DNA from: Flavitalea plasmicola
GTDB lineage: Bacteria > Bacteroidota > Bacteroidia > Chitinophagales > Chitinophagaceae
Assembly: GCF_030546645.1 (NCBI RefSeq)
Contig: NZ_JAUOTO010000002.1
Coordinates: forward strand, 930,001-994,000
DNA length: 64,000 nucleotides
Direction of reading: 5' to 3'
Part shown: in pieces, positions 1 through 8,281 of the stretch
Position numbering within the stretch: position 1 is the stretch's first letter
How the letters are laid out: each line of letters opens with the position of its first letter
Made by a program: the position numbers and the translations under genes
Notes under the pieces: model-generated
Databases searched by the model: none
The model's input: only the letters and a program-made list of their open reading frames with translations
What the model was told of the DNA's origin: nothing

Positions 1-1144
1 CTTCTATGAGCGCCGTCATATCATTTCGGGAGCCATTAGGCACATGACAATAAGCCCATGCGGTATGTTTCCCTTCGGGCGCCCGCGATGGATCGAAGAT
101 ACTTTGCTGCGCTAATAATACAAATGGCTTTTCAGGGTGACGTCCTTCCCAGGTCTGTTGTTCAACCGCAGCTATCTCTTCCAGGGTATTGCCGATGTGG
201 ACCGTACCTGCTGTCCTGCAACCTTCAGCCGTAAAGGGTATCGGGCCATCCAGCGCCCAGTCTACTTTGAAGACACCCATACCATAGCGGTATCTCTCCA
301 ACTGTGATTTATAGAGTGTACTCCAGGAATGTCCTCCCATCTGTAGCAATTGCCTGGGTGTAACATCGAGCAATACGGCCCGTGAAGATGGCAGCTGCCG
401 GAAAGACCTTACTTCAAAGTTAGTTTGTATGACACCCCCCAGTGAAGTAAAATAAGCAGCCAGCGCATTCGCTATCGACATCGTTCCGCCCCGGGGCAAT
501 GGCCACCCTTTAAGATGCCCTGCTATCATCAGCACCAGCCCGACGGCAGAAGTAGCAATGTTTGTCAACGGTGATATCGAATGCGCCGCCATCCCGCCCC
601 ACAAGCCCTTTGCGGCTTTGGTCTGCCAACGTCTTGCCAGCCAGATGGCGGAAGGGAGCGCCTTCAGCCCAAAGGCAGCCATCAATAAAGGATGCTTTGG
701 AAAATGCAGCGGCCCCAGCACATCGGAAGCAATCGACGGCCAGTTGCTCACCAATGGCTCCATCAGTTGGCGGTAGGCCTCTTCATCCTTGCCTAACAAG
801 GCCGCCGTCTCACTGACTGAGCCACGAAGCACCGCTGCCGTCCCGTCATCAAAAGGATGGGCCGCAGATACAGGAGGATAGATATATTCCAGTCCGTGCG
901 CCGCCAAAGGCAGCTGACTAAAAAAAGGAGAGCTGGCGGCCATGGGATGTATGGCCGAGCAAATATCATGGACAAATCCCGGCAAAGTCAGCTCCGCACT
1001 GCGCATACCACCGCCGATCTCCGCCTTCGCTTCTACCAGCAGCACGGAAAGCCCTTTCTGTTGCAAGGTGATCGCTGCCGCAAGTCCGTTAGGACCCGAG
1101 CCCACCACTATTGCATCGTAATCCGTATTGTCCGCTTTGCTCAT
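1..1144 (-). CDS. FAD-dependent oxidoreductase, phytoene desaturase/PYROXD2-like (3' end beyond window)
   Basis: The gene reads from an ATG at 1144 to the window edge without a stop, so its C-terminus is missing. About 380 residues are visible. The N-terminus has the Rossmann dinucleotide-binding motif VVGSGPNGLAAAI, followed by the acidic end of the second strand (LLVEAKAEIGGGMRS). The segment after it (PGFVHDICSAIHPMAASSPFF) resembles carotenoid desaturase and PYROXD2-type amine-oxidase-fold enzymes. These are flavoproteins that oxidise lipophilic or amine substrates; the substrate cannot be told from sequence. The gene stands alone, 28 bp beyond the end of the EamA transporter gene on the same strand. 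The family call is firm but the exact function is open. Confidence 0.85.
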   Translation of the reverse strand, partial: MSKADNTDYDAIVVGSGPNGLAAAITLQQKGLSVLLVEAKAEIGGGMRSAELTLPGFVHDICSAIHPMAASSPFFSQLPLAAHGLEYIYPPVSAAHPFDDGTAAVLRGSVSETAALLGKDEEAYRQLMEPLVSNWPSIASDVLGPLHFPKHPLLMAAFGLKALPSAIWLARRWQTKAAKGLWGGMAAHSISPLTNIATSAVGLVLMIAGHLKGWPLPRGGTMSIANALAAYFTSLGGVIQTNFEVRSFRQLPSSRAVLLDVTPRQLLQMGGHSWSTLYKSQLERYRYGMGVFKVDWALDGPIPFTAEGCRTAGTVHIGNTLEEIAAVEQQTWEGRHPEKPFVLLAQQSIFDPSRAPEGKHTAWAYCHVPNGSRNDMTALIE

Positions 1145-1171
1145 TTGGTTGATAAATATAACCCAAATGTA

Positions 1172-2047
1172 TCAGACGCCCTTCTTACTTAGTACAAGAT
1201 AGAGCCCGCCGATCACCAGCACCATACCCGATATGGTATAAACCCCGATGGGCTCCTTCATCACCACATTGGCGATGAGAAAGCCCGACACCGGGCAGAG
1301 GAACAGCCAGAAAGAGGCCCTGGCGGCATTGTCCCTCAGCAGGTAGAGCCACAGCTGCACGGCGAAAATGGAAACGGGGATGGCCAGCCAAAGCACAGCT
1401 CCGATGGTATGCCAGTCCCAGCTATTGCGCGAAGCATCATAGGCAAAGGCGGCAAAAGGGAGAAGAAATGCCCCTCCGATCAATGTCTGCCAGCCATTGA
1501 TGGCCAGGATGGACAGACCATTCCAAGGCACCCGGGAAAAATAAAGAACGCCTGCGGAATAAGCCAGCATGCTCACCAGCAGCAACAGCAGCCCCCCGGG
1601 CGTCGCAGCGCTGTTCTGCAGCAAAGGCCAGGCTGCCAGCACTACGCCGGCACTGCACAGCAGCAAACTTAGCAGCGTATATATCCTCAACCGCTGGCGG
1701 AAGAACAACGCCGATATTAAATTAATGAACACGGGATTAGTAGCGATGGCAAGCGACCCCAGACCGGGAGACACATGCTGCATGGCCACGACATAAAGTC
1801 CCAGGTAAAGACTGATGTTCAACAGGCCATAGACAGCCAGCTGCCCCCATTCGCGGCCAACCGGCAGCCGGCTGCGCAGTACCAGGTGGGCGATCACCAG
1901 CATCAGCACCCCTGCCAGGAAAAACCGGGTGACACAAATCACCAATGGCTGGGCCGCCTGCAATCCCAGCTTCGTGGCAGTAGAGGCGGAAGACCATAAT
2001 ATGGCAAAGACCAATCCTGTAAAAAATAACAAAATCCTTTTTCTCAT
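1172..2047 (-). CDS. EamA/DMT-family transporter
   Basis: This 291-residue protein is almost entirely hydrophobic, with about ten predicted transmembrane helices arranged as two EamA repeats. That is the usual size for drug/metabolite exporters of the RhaT/EamA family. It should sit in the inner membrane and export small metabolites; no substrate is evident. I chose the ATG at 2047 (MRKRILLFF) over an in-frame TTG six bases upstream. It is divergent from the DUF4251 gene with only 28 bp between the starts, so both promoters must lie in that short gap or overlap the coding sequences. Confidence 0.88.
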   Translation of the reverse strand: MRKRILLFFTGLVFAILWSSASTATKLGLQAAQPLVICVTRFFLAGVLMLVIAHLVLRSRLPVGREWGQLAVYGLLNISLYLGLYVVAMQHVSPGLGSLAIATNPVFINLISALFFRQRLRIYTLLSLLLCSAGVVLAAWPLLQNSAATPGGLLLLLVSMLAYSAGVLYFSRVPWNGLSILAINGWQTLIGGAFLLPFAAFAYDASRNSWDWHTIGAVLWLAIPVSIFAVQLWLYLLRDNAARASFWLFLCPVSGFLIANVVMKEPIGVYTISGMVLVIGGLYLVLSKKGV

Positions 2048-2075
2048 GTCCAATGCAATTACTTAAATTTATCAT

Positions 2076-2597
2076 ATGAACATTAAACCTATCTACAGCA
2101 TTTGTATCCTTGCGCTGCTGGCGCTCACCAGCCTTCCCGGTCATATGAACGCGCAAGATACCAAACAAGACAAAAAGGCGGCAAAAGCAGCTGCTATAAA
2201 AAGCCTGGTGGACTCTCAAACTTTTGTCTTTGCCGCTCAAACGGCATTGCCCATGAGCGGACGCACCCGGCAGCTTACATCGGACTACGACCTCCGGGTT
2301 ACCAAAAGTTCGGTGATCAGCTATCTTCCCTATTTCGGGAGAGCTTATCAGGCGCCCCTTGATCCAAGCAAGGGAGGCATTCAATTCACCTCGAAAGATT
2401 TTGAGTACACTGCAACGCCTGGCAAAAAGGGAGGATGGACGATCCTGGTAAAGCCAAGGGACTACCGCGATGTCCAGCAAATGACGCTTAGCATTTCGGA
2501 CGACGGCTATGGGACCCTCCAGGTAATAAGCACCAACCGCCAGCCCATCTCGTTCAACGGATACATCAGGGCGCCGTCAAAAGGGAAAAAGAGCTAG
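2076..2597 (+). CDS. DUF4251 domain secreted protein
   Basis: This 173-residue protein has an N-terminal signal peptide (hydrophobic stretch at residues 8-20, cleavage near NAQ). A short charged linker rich in Lys and Ala follows. The body matches the DUF4251 pattern, with a Phe-rich start (SQTFVFAAQTALP), a Tyr-Phe-Gly-Arg-Ala-Tyr motif near the middle, and an ending in FNGYIR. DUF4251 proteins are small Bacteroidota envelope proteins of unknown function, often present in several copies per genome. The gene overlaps the end of the convergent GDPD gene by 4 bp. Confidence 0.85.
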   Translation: MNIKPIYSICILALLALTSLPGHMNAQDTKQDKKAAKAAAIKSLVDSQTFVFAAQTALPMSGRTRQLTSDYDLRVTKSSVISYLPYFGRAYQAPLDPSKGGIQFTSKDFEYTATPGKKGGWTILVKPRDYRDVQQMTLSISDDGYGTLQVISTNRQPISFNGYIRAPSKGKKS

Positions 2598-3490
2598 CGT
2601 TTCTGATAGCTGCCGAAAAGCTTTACCAGCCTGTCCGGATAGTCGGAGATGATCCCATCCACGCCCAGTGTAGCCATGGCCCTGATATCGACCTCCTTAT
2701 TCACCGTCCAGGGGAGCACTGCCACGTTATGAGCATGCGCTTCTTTTACGAGGTCCGCATTCACCAGGAGATAACTGGGGCTATAAATGGAGGGCGTAAA
2801 CCCCAGCCTGTCGATGTTCTTCGCAAATCCATCCGCATTTTCCACCAGCAATGCCGTCGTCTGACCGGGGTCGGTCCTATGCAGCACCTGTAAGGTCCTG
2901 GGATCGAAGGATTGGATGGTCACCCGGCTGCCGATACCCCGGGACTTCACTACAGCCATCACCAGCGCCACAAACTGACCGGGCTCCGGGTGAAGGATAT
3001 TATCCCCATCCGGAGAAGACTTCGTCTCCATATTATAATACACGGGTTTCAGGTGGTGTGCCTTCACATATGCCTCCACGCTGTCGATGAGGTCTGCCAG
3101 CAAGGGCTTATAGGTCCTGATACTTGCCTGTTCAGGGAATTTCGGATGAGGTTTTACTCCTTCCGGGAATCGCCGGATGCTGTCATAGGTCATTGTATAC
3201 AGCGTGTATTGTTTCTCTTCACTCTTTTGAAGAGCCGATCCGTCCGGCTTCAGCATGATATCGGAGGACATAAAAACGTCATGCGACACCACTACTTTCC
3301 CGTCTGCGGAAATGACGCAATCCAGCTCCAGGGTGCGGGCGCCCAACTCCACGCCATGCAGCATGGCCGGGATGGAATTCTCAGGCATGAGCCCCCTGCC
3401 CCCTCTATGCGCCTGGAGGTCCAGGGCCGGTTGGGCTGCGATGGTAAGAGATGAAAAAACGATAGCGATAAATGCAAAAAAAGGTTTCAT
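2594..3490 (-). CDS. glycerophosphodiester phosphodiesterase
   Basis: This 298-residue secreted GDPD has a signal peptide ending near residue 19 and a TIM-barrel GDPD domain over the rest. It should hydrolyse glycerophosphodiesters to glycerol-3-phosphate and an alcohol in the periplasm. The catalytic signature is visible: His28-Arg29, Glu37-Asn38, Glu55-x-Asp57 and His70-Asp71. These match the HR, E-N, ExD and HD motifs of the GlpQ/UgpQ family. The C-terminal half keeps the expected barrel strands (YYNMETK, VTIQSFD, LPWTVN). It appears monocistronic. Confidence 0.93.
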   Translation of the reverse strand: MKPFFAFIAIVFSSLTIAAQPALDLQAHRGGRGLMPENSIPAMLHGVELGARTLELDCVISADGKVVVSHDVFMSSDIMLKPDGSALQKSEEKQYTLYTMTYDSIRRFPEGVKPHPKFPEQASIRTYKPLLADLIDSVEAYVKAHHLKPVYYNMETKSSPDGDNILHPEPGQFVALVMAVVKSRGIGSRVTIQSFDPRTLQVLHRTDPGQTTALLVENADGFAKNIDRLGFTPSIYSPSYLLVNADLVKEAHAHNVAVLPWTVNKEVDIRAMATLGVDGIISDYPDRLVKLFGSYQKR

Positions 3491-3742
3491 AACTACTCTT
3501 TTGTAAAACGCGGTTTGTCGTAATTTAGTTATTTACAGTTATATACCCACGGCGCCCCTTGGAAAAAAGGAGACGTCATCACGCTGAACTTTCTCATGCC
3601 CGCAGTATTGAAGGAGTGAACCCAATGTTAGGGCCGGTCCTGTTACCCGCCGGGAGTTTTCCCCAAAACGATGTAAGCTTTAACTATAATGACGGAACAT
3701 TTTACTATTTTCCGTACCTTAAGGTCCACCAAAACGATTTTT

Positions 3743-4318
3743 ATGAACAAGCTAACCTTTGCTTTGCTGACAATCTCCGCGCTGTCCATCGCTACTTATT
3801 CCCACGCACAGAGTGACGCCGACATGAAAGCCATGATGGCATATTCCACTCCCGGAGACATTCATAAAATGATGGCGAAATCGGTAGGCACCTGGACCTG
3901 CGCTATCACCATGTGGATGGCGCCCAACACACAACCAATGAACAGCACGGGGGAAATGAAAAATGAGATGATCCTGGGCGGCAGGTACCTGAAAGGGACC
4001 AACACCGGTAATTTCATGGGCCAACCCTTCGAAGGCATCAGTACAACCGCCTATGACAATGCCAAGAAGATCTTTTTGAATAATTGGATCGATAATATGG
4101 GAACAGGCATGATGAACCTCACGGGTACCTGGGATGCAGCCACCAATAGCATCACTTTCACAGGGACCATGCTTGACCCGGCTTCCGGAAAAGACATTCC
4201 CGTCCGGGAGGTTTTGAAATTTGTCGACGACAATCACCAGACCATGGAAATGTATGCCAATGCCGCGACAGGAGGACAGGAGTTCAAGACGATGGAGATA
4301 AAGTTTACGAGGAAATAA
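3743..4318 (+). CDS. DUF1579 family secreted protein
   Basis: The predicted product has 191 residues. I placed the start at the ATG at 3743 (MNKLTFALL), because it gives a normal signal peptide ending near SHAQ; the open frame reaches further upstream without a better start. The body matches DUF1579: a WTCAITMWM strand, a GGRYLKGTNTGNFMGQPFEG segment, then FLNNWIDNMGTGMMNLTGTWD. The fold is expected to be a lipocalin-like beta-barrel and no activity is established. It lies 24 bp from the convergent rhamnosidase gene. No clear Bacteroidota -7/-33 promoter was found in its 250-bp upstream region. Confidence 0.87.
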   Translation: MNKLTFALLTISALSIATYSHAQSDADMKAMMAYSTPGDIHKMMAKSVGTWTCAITMWMAPNTQPMNSTGEMKNEMILGGRYLKGTNTGNFMGQPFEGISTTAYDNAKKIFLNNWIDNMGTGMMNLTGTWDAATNSITFTGTMLDPASGKDIPVREVLKFVDDNHQTMEMYANAATGGQEFKTMEIKFTRK

Positions 4319-4344
4319 GATATTACTATTTCGATACACTTCCT

Positions 4345-7116
4345 TCATCTTTTCCGATGATACCGCATTGCCTTCCTTATCCTGAAATTATAATTCCCTG
4401 AGCCCAGGTGAAGGACCAGTCTGTCTTTCTCATTCCGAAGGACCTGGACATCTTTTCTGTTATGCAAAAGCCTGCCCCCTTCCGTGATGACGGCCCCCGA
4501 AGACACAGGCAAATAGACCGTGGCAGACGTATTTGCGGGAACGCCGATGCTCCAGTCAAAGGTCTTGCCTTCTTTCTTCCAGTGGGAAGAGATCATTCCA
4601 TAAGGTGAATGATAGTCCCCCTGCGCCCAGGTAATGTTGCCAACGATCTGCGGGCGAAGTACGATGGAGCGGAAGGCAATGGATGAATCCGCGGCACGTA
4701 TCCCCGCCAGATCGGAGTAAAACCATTCCATGATATGCCCCAGCATAAAGTGGTTGTTACTGACGGAAGGCAGGGCCTGCCAGGATTCAGTGAGCGCGGT
4801 GGCGCCATGCGCCAGTTGGTATCCATAACCCGGAACGTCATTCCTGCTGTTCATGTCGAAGATGACGTCCGCCCTGCCCTCATCGGCCAGCACTTTCAGC
4901 AGATAGCGGAACCCGATGTCGCCGGAGGTCAGCGCGTTGTTACGGCTGCGGAGATCCTTTACGATATTGGCTACCACGGCGTCTTTATCCGCCGGCGCTA
5001 CCAGCCCGGCAAATACGGCCATGGCATTGGCCGTCTGGCTGCCTGTGCCGTATTGTTTCGTGACCTTGTTAAAAAATTGATTGTTAAAAGCGGACTTCAC
5101 TGCCGCCGCCAACTGTTCATATTGCTGCACATCCGTCGTCTTCCCCAGCAGCCGGGCAGTTTTTGCCAGGATCGAGAGATCATAGTACCAGATAGCCGTC
5201 GCCGTTAGCCCTTTCGGTGTCAGCTGGGAGACGCCTGGATCGGCCGGCCCCAGGTCATACCAGTCACCCAAGCCCTGGTACAGGATATGGTCCTGCGCTT
5301 TACCCTTGAGATAATCATTATAGCGCTGCATCATGGGATAGCTCTCCGCCAATGTCTCTTTGTCGCCATACCATTGGTAGCAGTACCACGGAACGATGAT
5401 GCTGCTGCTTCCCCACTCGGGAGAGTCGCGAAAAGGTTCGTAGAATTCCACGAGCTCAGGCGCTATCTCGGGAATGAGTCCGTCGGCCGTCTGGGCGCCC
5501 ATCATATCATGGATGATCTTTTTATAGAGGCTGGCAAGGTCGTAGTTGTAGCGGAGGGAGCTGCCCATCAGGTGGGCTTCCTCCAGCCATCCCAGCTTCT
5601 CGCGGTGAGGACAGTCCGTTAGTACACTGGCCATATTACTTTGTACCGCCCAGTCGATGAGGGTGTCTGTCCGGCGGAATAATTCGCTGCTGCAGGAAAA
5701 CTTGCCTGCCCGCTGCGCCGCATTGCGGGTGTGCCAACCTTCCAGACCCATAATGACAGGCAATCCACCGGGGTTTGGCTCTCCATCCGGAATCCCTCCT
5801 TCCACCTGCAAATAGCGGAAACCGTAGTACATGAACCGGGGGTGCCAGCTCTCTACCCCCTCTCCTTTTAACGTATAATCAAAATAACAAGGTTTACCGG
5901 TGGCATCCTGGTTGGCGGCAGTGTCCCCGTGTAAGAGCTCTGCGGGAATGATGCGTATAACCTTCCCTGTTTCTCCTTTTGTCTGTATCATGGGAATTCC
6001 GGACGCGTTCTGCCCCAGATCGAAAACCCATATTCCCGGCTTCAGCTGCCATCTGCGGCGTGGCGCGAAATGTTCGAATACTTTCAAAGGTTCTTCCTGT
6101 TGCGCATGCAGGACGGCAGGTCCATCCACAACAAGAGCAGGCCTCCATCCTTTCTCCTGGAAGCCCGGAGCATCCCATCCTCGTTGCTCGCGCCGGGCGT
6201 CATAATCTTCTCCGCCATAGGTACTGGAAAATGTCAGCGGCCCAGTGCTCACCTTCCAGGAAGGATCACTGACGACGTCCTCCGTCGTCCCATCGGCATA
6301 CTCCAAAAATATGCGGGCTATCATTTTTGGGTAACCAAAGGCCACTGTCAGCTTGTAGTAGCGTTCCTTTGGCACATAGTAAAAACCGTTACCCAGCATG
6401 ATGCCGATGCCATTGACACCTTGCCTCAGCTGGCTGGTGATATCAAATGGGACGTACAATGCTTCCCTGTCATAGCGGACCCATCCCGGGTCTAAAAAAT
6501 GATCCCCGATCTTCTGCCCGTTGAGGTTCATCTCGAAATGCCCCAGTCCGCAGATGAACGCGGTGGCCTTCTTCAAAGGCCTGCTCACCCTAAATTCTTT
6601 TCTTAATAAAGGCAGGCTATCCCGGAAAGGTCCTTCCCCTTTCATTCCAGGCAGCAGCCTTGCGCTATCCTCCATCTCCTCATATCCTATCCACCGGGCG
6701 CCTTTCCAGTCCGCCGCGGTAAATAGTCCCGTCTGCCAAAAAGAGGTCCTGCTCCAACGACTGCTGTCTCCGCGATCATCCCAGACCATCACCTTCCAAT
6801 AATATGTCCTGGCGGGAAATAAGACGCTGCCAGCATAGGACAAGTTTATGGACACATCGGAAGCCGTCTTCCTCGAGTCCCAAATGGTTCCTATATTCTG
6901 CTCCAGGCTCACCGTGTCCTCCGAGACCAGCACCCGGTAAGCCGTTTGCAGCACGCCTCGCCTGCCGGACTGGATCTCCCAGCTCAGCCTGGGAGAAGCG
7001 CTTTCGACACCCAGGGGCTCAGTCCGGTGATCACAACGAAGATTCGTCAGCTTCAGACCCTGCGCAAAAGCCTGTCCACCCAAAAAGATCAATCCCTGTA
7101 TTAAAAGCCACTTCAT
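4345..7116 (-). CDS. alpha-L-rhamnosidase, GH78
   Basis: This 923-residue secreted protein has the GH78 layout. A signal peptide (about 1-18) is followed by an Fn3-like N-terminal domain (about 20-140) and a rhamnosidase N-domain with the LNGQKIGDHFLDPGW strand. Then come a concanavalin-like domain, an (alpha/alpha)6 catalytic barrel and a C-terminal beta domain. The hallmark DCPHREKLGWLEEAHL lies near residue 500; it carries the acidic residues implicated in catalysis in this family. The enzyme should remove terminal alpha-L-rhamnose from plant or bacterial glycans in the periplasm. It is not next to a SusC/D pair. The second rhamnosidase (GH106, 53361-56327) is 46 kb away. Confidence 0.94.
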   Translation of the reverse strand: MKWLLIQGLIFLGGQAFAQGLKLTNLRCDHRTEPLGVESASPRLSWEIQSGRRGVLQTAYRVLVSEDTVSLEQNIGTIWDSRKTASDVSINLSYAGSVLFPARTYYWKVMVWDDRGDSSRWSRTSFWQTGLFTAADWKGARWIGYEEMEDSARLLPGMKGEGPFRDSLPLLRKEFRVSRPLKKATAFICGLGHFEMNLNGQKIGDHFLDPGWVRYDREALYVPFDITSQLRQGVNGIGIMLGNGFYYVPKERYYKLTVAFGYPKMIARIFLEYADGTTEDVVSDPSWKVSTGPLTFSSTYGGEDYDARREQRGWDAPGFQEKGWRPALVVDGPAVLHAQQEEPLKVFEHFAPRRRWQLKPGIWVFDLGQNASGIPMIQTKGETGKVIRIIPAELLHGDTAANQDATGKPCYFDYTLKGEGVESWHPRFMYYGFRYLQVEGGIPDGEPNPGGLPVIMGLEGWHTRNAAQRAGKFSCSSELFRRTDTLIDWAVQSNMASVLTDCPHREKLGWLEEAHLMGSSLRYNYDLASLYKKIIHDMMGAQTADGLIPEIAPELVEFYEPFRDSPEWGSSSIIVPWYCYQWYGDKETLAESYPMMQRYNDYLKGKAQDHILYQGLGDWYDLGPADPGVSQLTPKGLTATAIWYYDLSILAKTARLLGKTTDVQQYEQLAAAVKSAFNNQFFNKVTKQYGTGSQTANAMAVFAGLVAPADKDAVVANIVKDLRSRNNALTSGDIGFRYLLKVLADEGRADVIFDMNSRNDVPGYGYQLAHGATALTESWQALPSVSNNHFMLGHIMEWFYSDLAGIRAADSSIAFRSIVLRPQIVGNITWAQGDYHSPYGMISSHWKKEGKTFDWSIGVPANTSATVYLPVSSGAVITEGGRLLHNRKDVQVLRNEKDRLVLHLGSGNYNFRIRKAMRYHRKR

Positions 7117-7147
7117 ATCTTATATTATTTATTGCAGGAATATTTTA

Positions 7148-8182
7148 CTATTTGACGACGTCTTCCCACCAGGCCTGCTGCGGTGGTGAACCGCCCAATA
7201 TCACTGGCTCGCCGATCATCGGCGTCGTCACAGGCATGCGCGCCGCCTTCGCCGCTTGTACGCACCTGCGCACCGGCTCATCCCATGGATGCAGCGCCAG
7301 CGAGAACTTGCCCCAGTGCACCGGCAGCAGCAGCCTCGCTCCCAGGTCACCCGCCGCAGACACCGTCTCTTCCGGCGTCATATGGATATCGGGCCAGTAC
7401 TGTCCATATTGCCCGCATTCCAGCACCGCCAGATCGAAAGGCCCGAATTCCTGGCCGATGGCTTTGAAATGCGTCCCATATCCTGAGTCGCCGCCCAGGA
7501 AAAAAGAATAGCCGTCCATCTTCAATACAAAGGACGACCATAAGGTCCGGGCCTGTCCCGCGCCGCGCCCTGAAAAATGACGGGCAGGCGTCGCCGTTAG
7601 TGTCCCTCCGTCTACCCGGGTTTCTTCGCCCCAGTCCAGCTCCGTGATCCGATCCGGCCTGAAGCCCCAATATTCCAGGTGGGAGCCGACGCCTAAGGAG
7701 GTATAAATATGCCCCGGGTTCAGCTGTAAGATGGTTTTGTAGTCGAGATGGTCATAATGGTCATGCGTGATCAACAGCATGTCAATTTCCGGCAGATCAT
7801 GAACACCATATGTATTCGCCCCTGGAAAGGCCCTGGCAAAAATAGATACGGGAGAAGCATGTCCGCTGAAGACCGGGTCCACTAGAATGGTCTTTCCTCC
7901 TGCTTTCATCAGATAGGAGGAATGTCCAAACCACACCAATACAGGCGGCCCTTCCGGCAAATGCCGCAGGTCCGTCCTGACGGAAGGCAATGGCGCCGGC
8001 GGCGCCGTATACTTTGGCTTGGTGAGGAATTGCCCCAGCACCTTGAAAAAAGAGGCGCCTTTCAACAGCGTGGTGGTCGGCACAGGATTTTGAAACTTAC
8101 CATCTATATAATGAGGACTTTGCCTTATCCTCTCCAATCTTTCTCCCGAAGGGGCTTTTCCGAGCGCTGGTAATAATTCCAT
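7148..8182 (-). CDS. MBL-fold metal-dependent hydrolase (UlaG/NAPE-PLD-like)
   Basis: This 344-residue protein has a beta-lactamase-fold core with the zinc motif THDHYDHLD (His140, His142, Asp144, His145). It also has VDPVFSG (Asp102) before it, and GGDSGYGTHF and PVHWGKFSLALHP after it. This layout fits UlaG/RomA and N-acylphosphatidylethanolamine phospholipase D-like hydrolases, which cleave lactones or phosphodiesters. There is no obvious signal peptide, so it is probably cytoplasmic. Its substrate is unknown. The start is 31 bp from the end of nothing on the same strand; it is divergent from the large lamin-tail gene across a 99-bp gap. Confidence 0.88.
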   Translation of the reverse strand: MELLPALGKAPSGERLERIRQSPHYIDGKFQNPVPTTTLLKGASFFKVLGQFLTKPKYTAPPAPLPSVRTDLRHLPEGPPVLVWFGHSSYLMKAGGKTILVDPVFSGHASPVSIFARAFPGANTYGVHDLPEIDMLLITHDHYDHLDYKTILQLNPGHIYTSLGVGSHLEYWGFRPDRITELDWGEETRVDGGTLTATPARHFSGRGAGQARTLWSSFVLKMDGYSFFLGGDSGYGTHFKAIGQEFGPFDLAVLECGQYGQYWPDIHMTPEETVSAAGDLGARLLLPVHWGKFSLALHPWDEPVRRCVQAAKAARMPVTTPMIGEPVILGGSPPQQAWWEDVVK

Positions 8183-8281
8183 GACCTTAAGTTATCATTA
8201 AGTTAATACAGCTGGTACATTTAATTCCTTTCTTTGTTCACCACCTCTGTAAGTATTTCCATCTAAAATAAATAAACAGGT

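Noticed and set aside
3491-3742. promoter with Bacteroidota -7 and -33 boxes upstream of the DUF1579 gene
   Set aside because: No good TAnnTTTG box with a correctly spaced upstream TTTG was found. The same search in other gaps gave only weak partial matches, so no promoter is listed.
3559-3816. 85-residue open frame upstream of the DUF1579 gene
   Set aside because: It overlaps the DUF1579 start in another frame and has no features.
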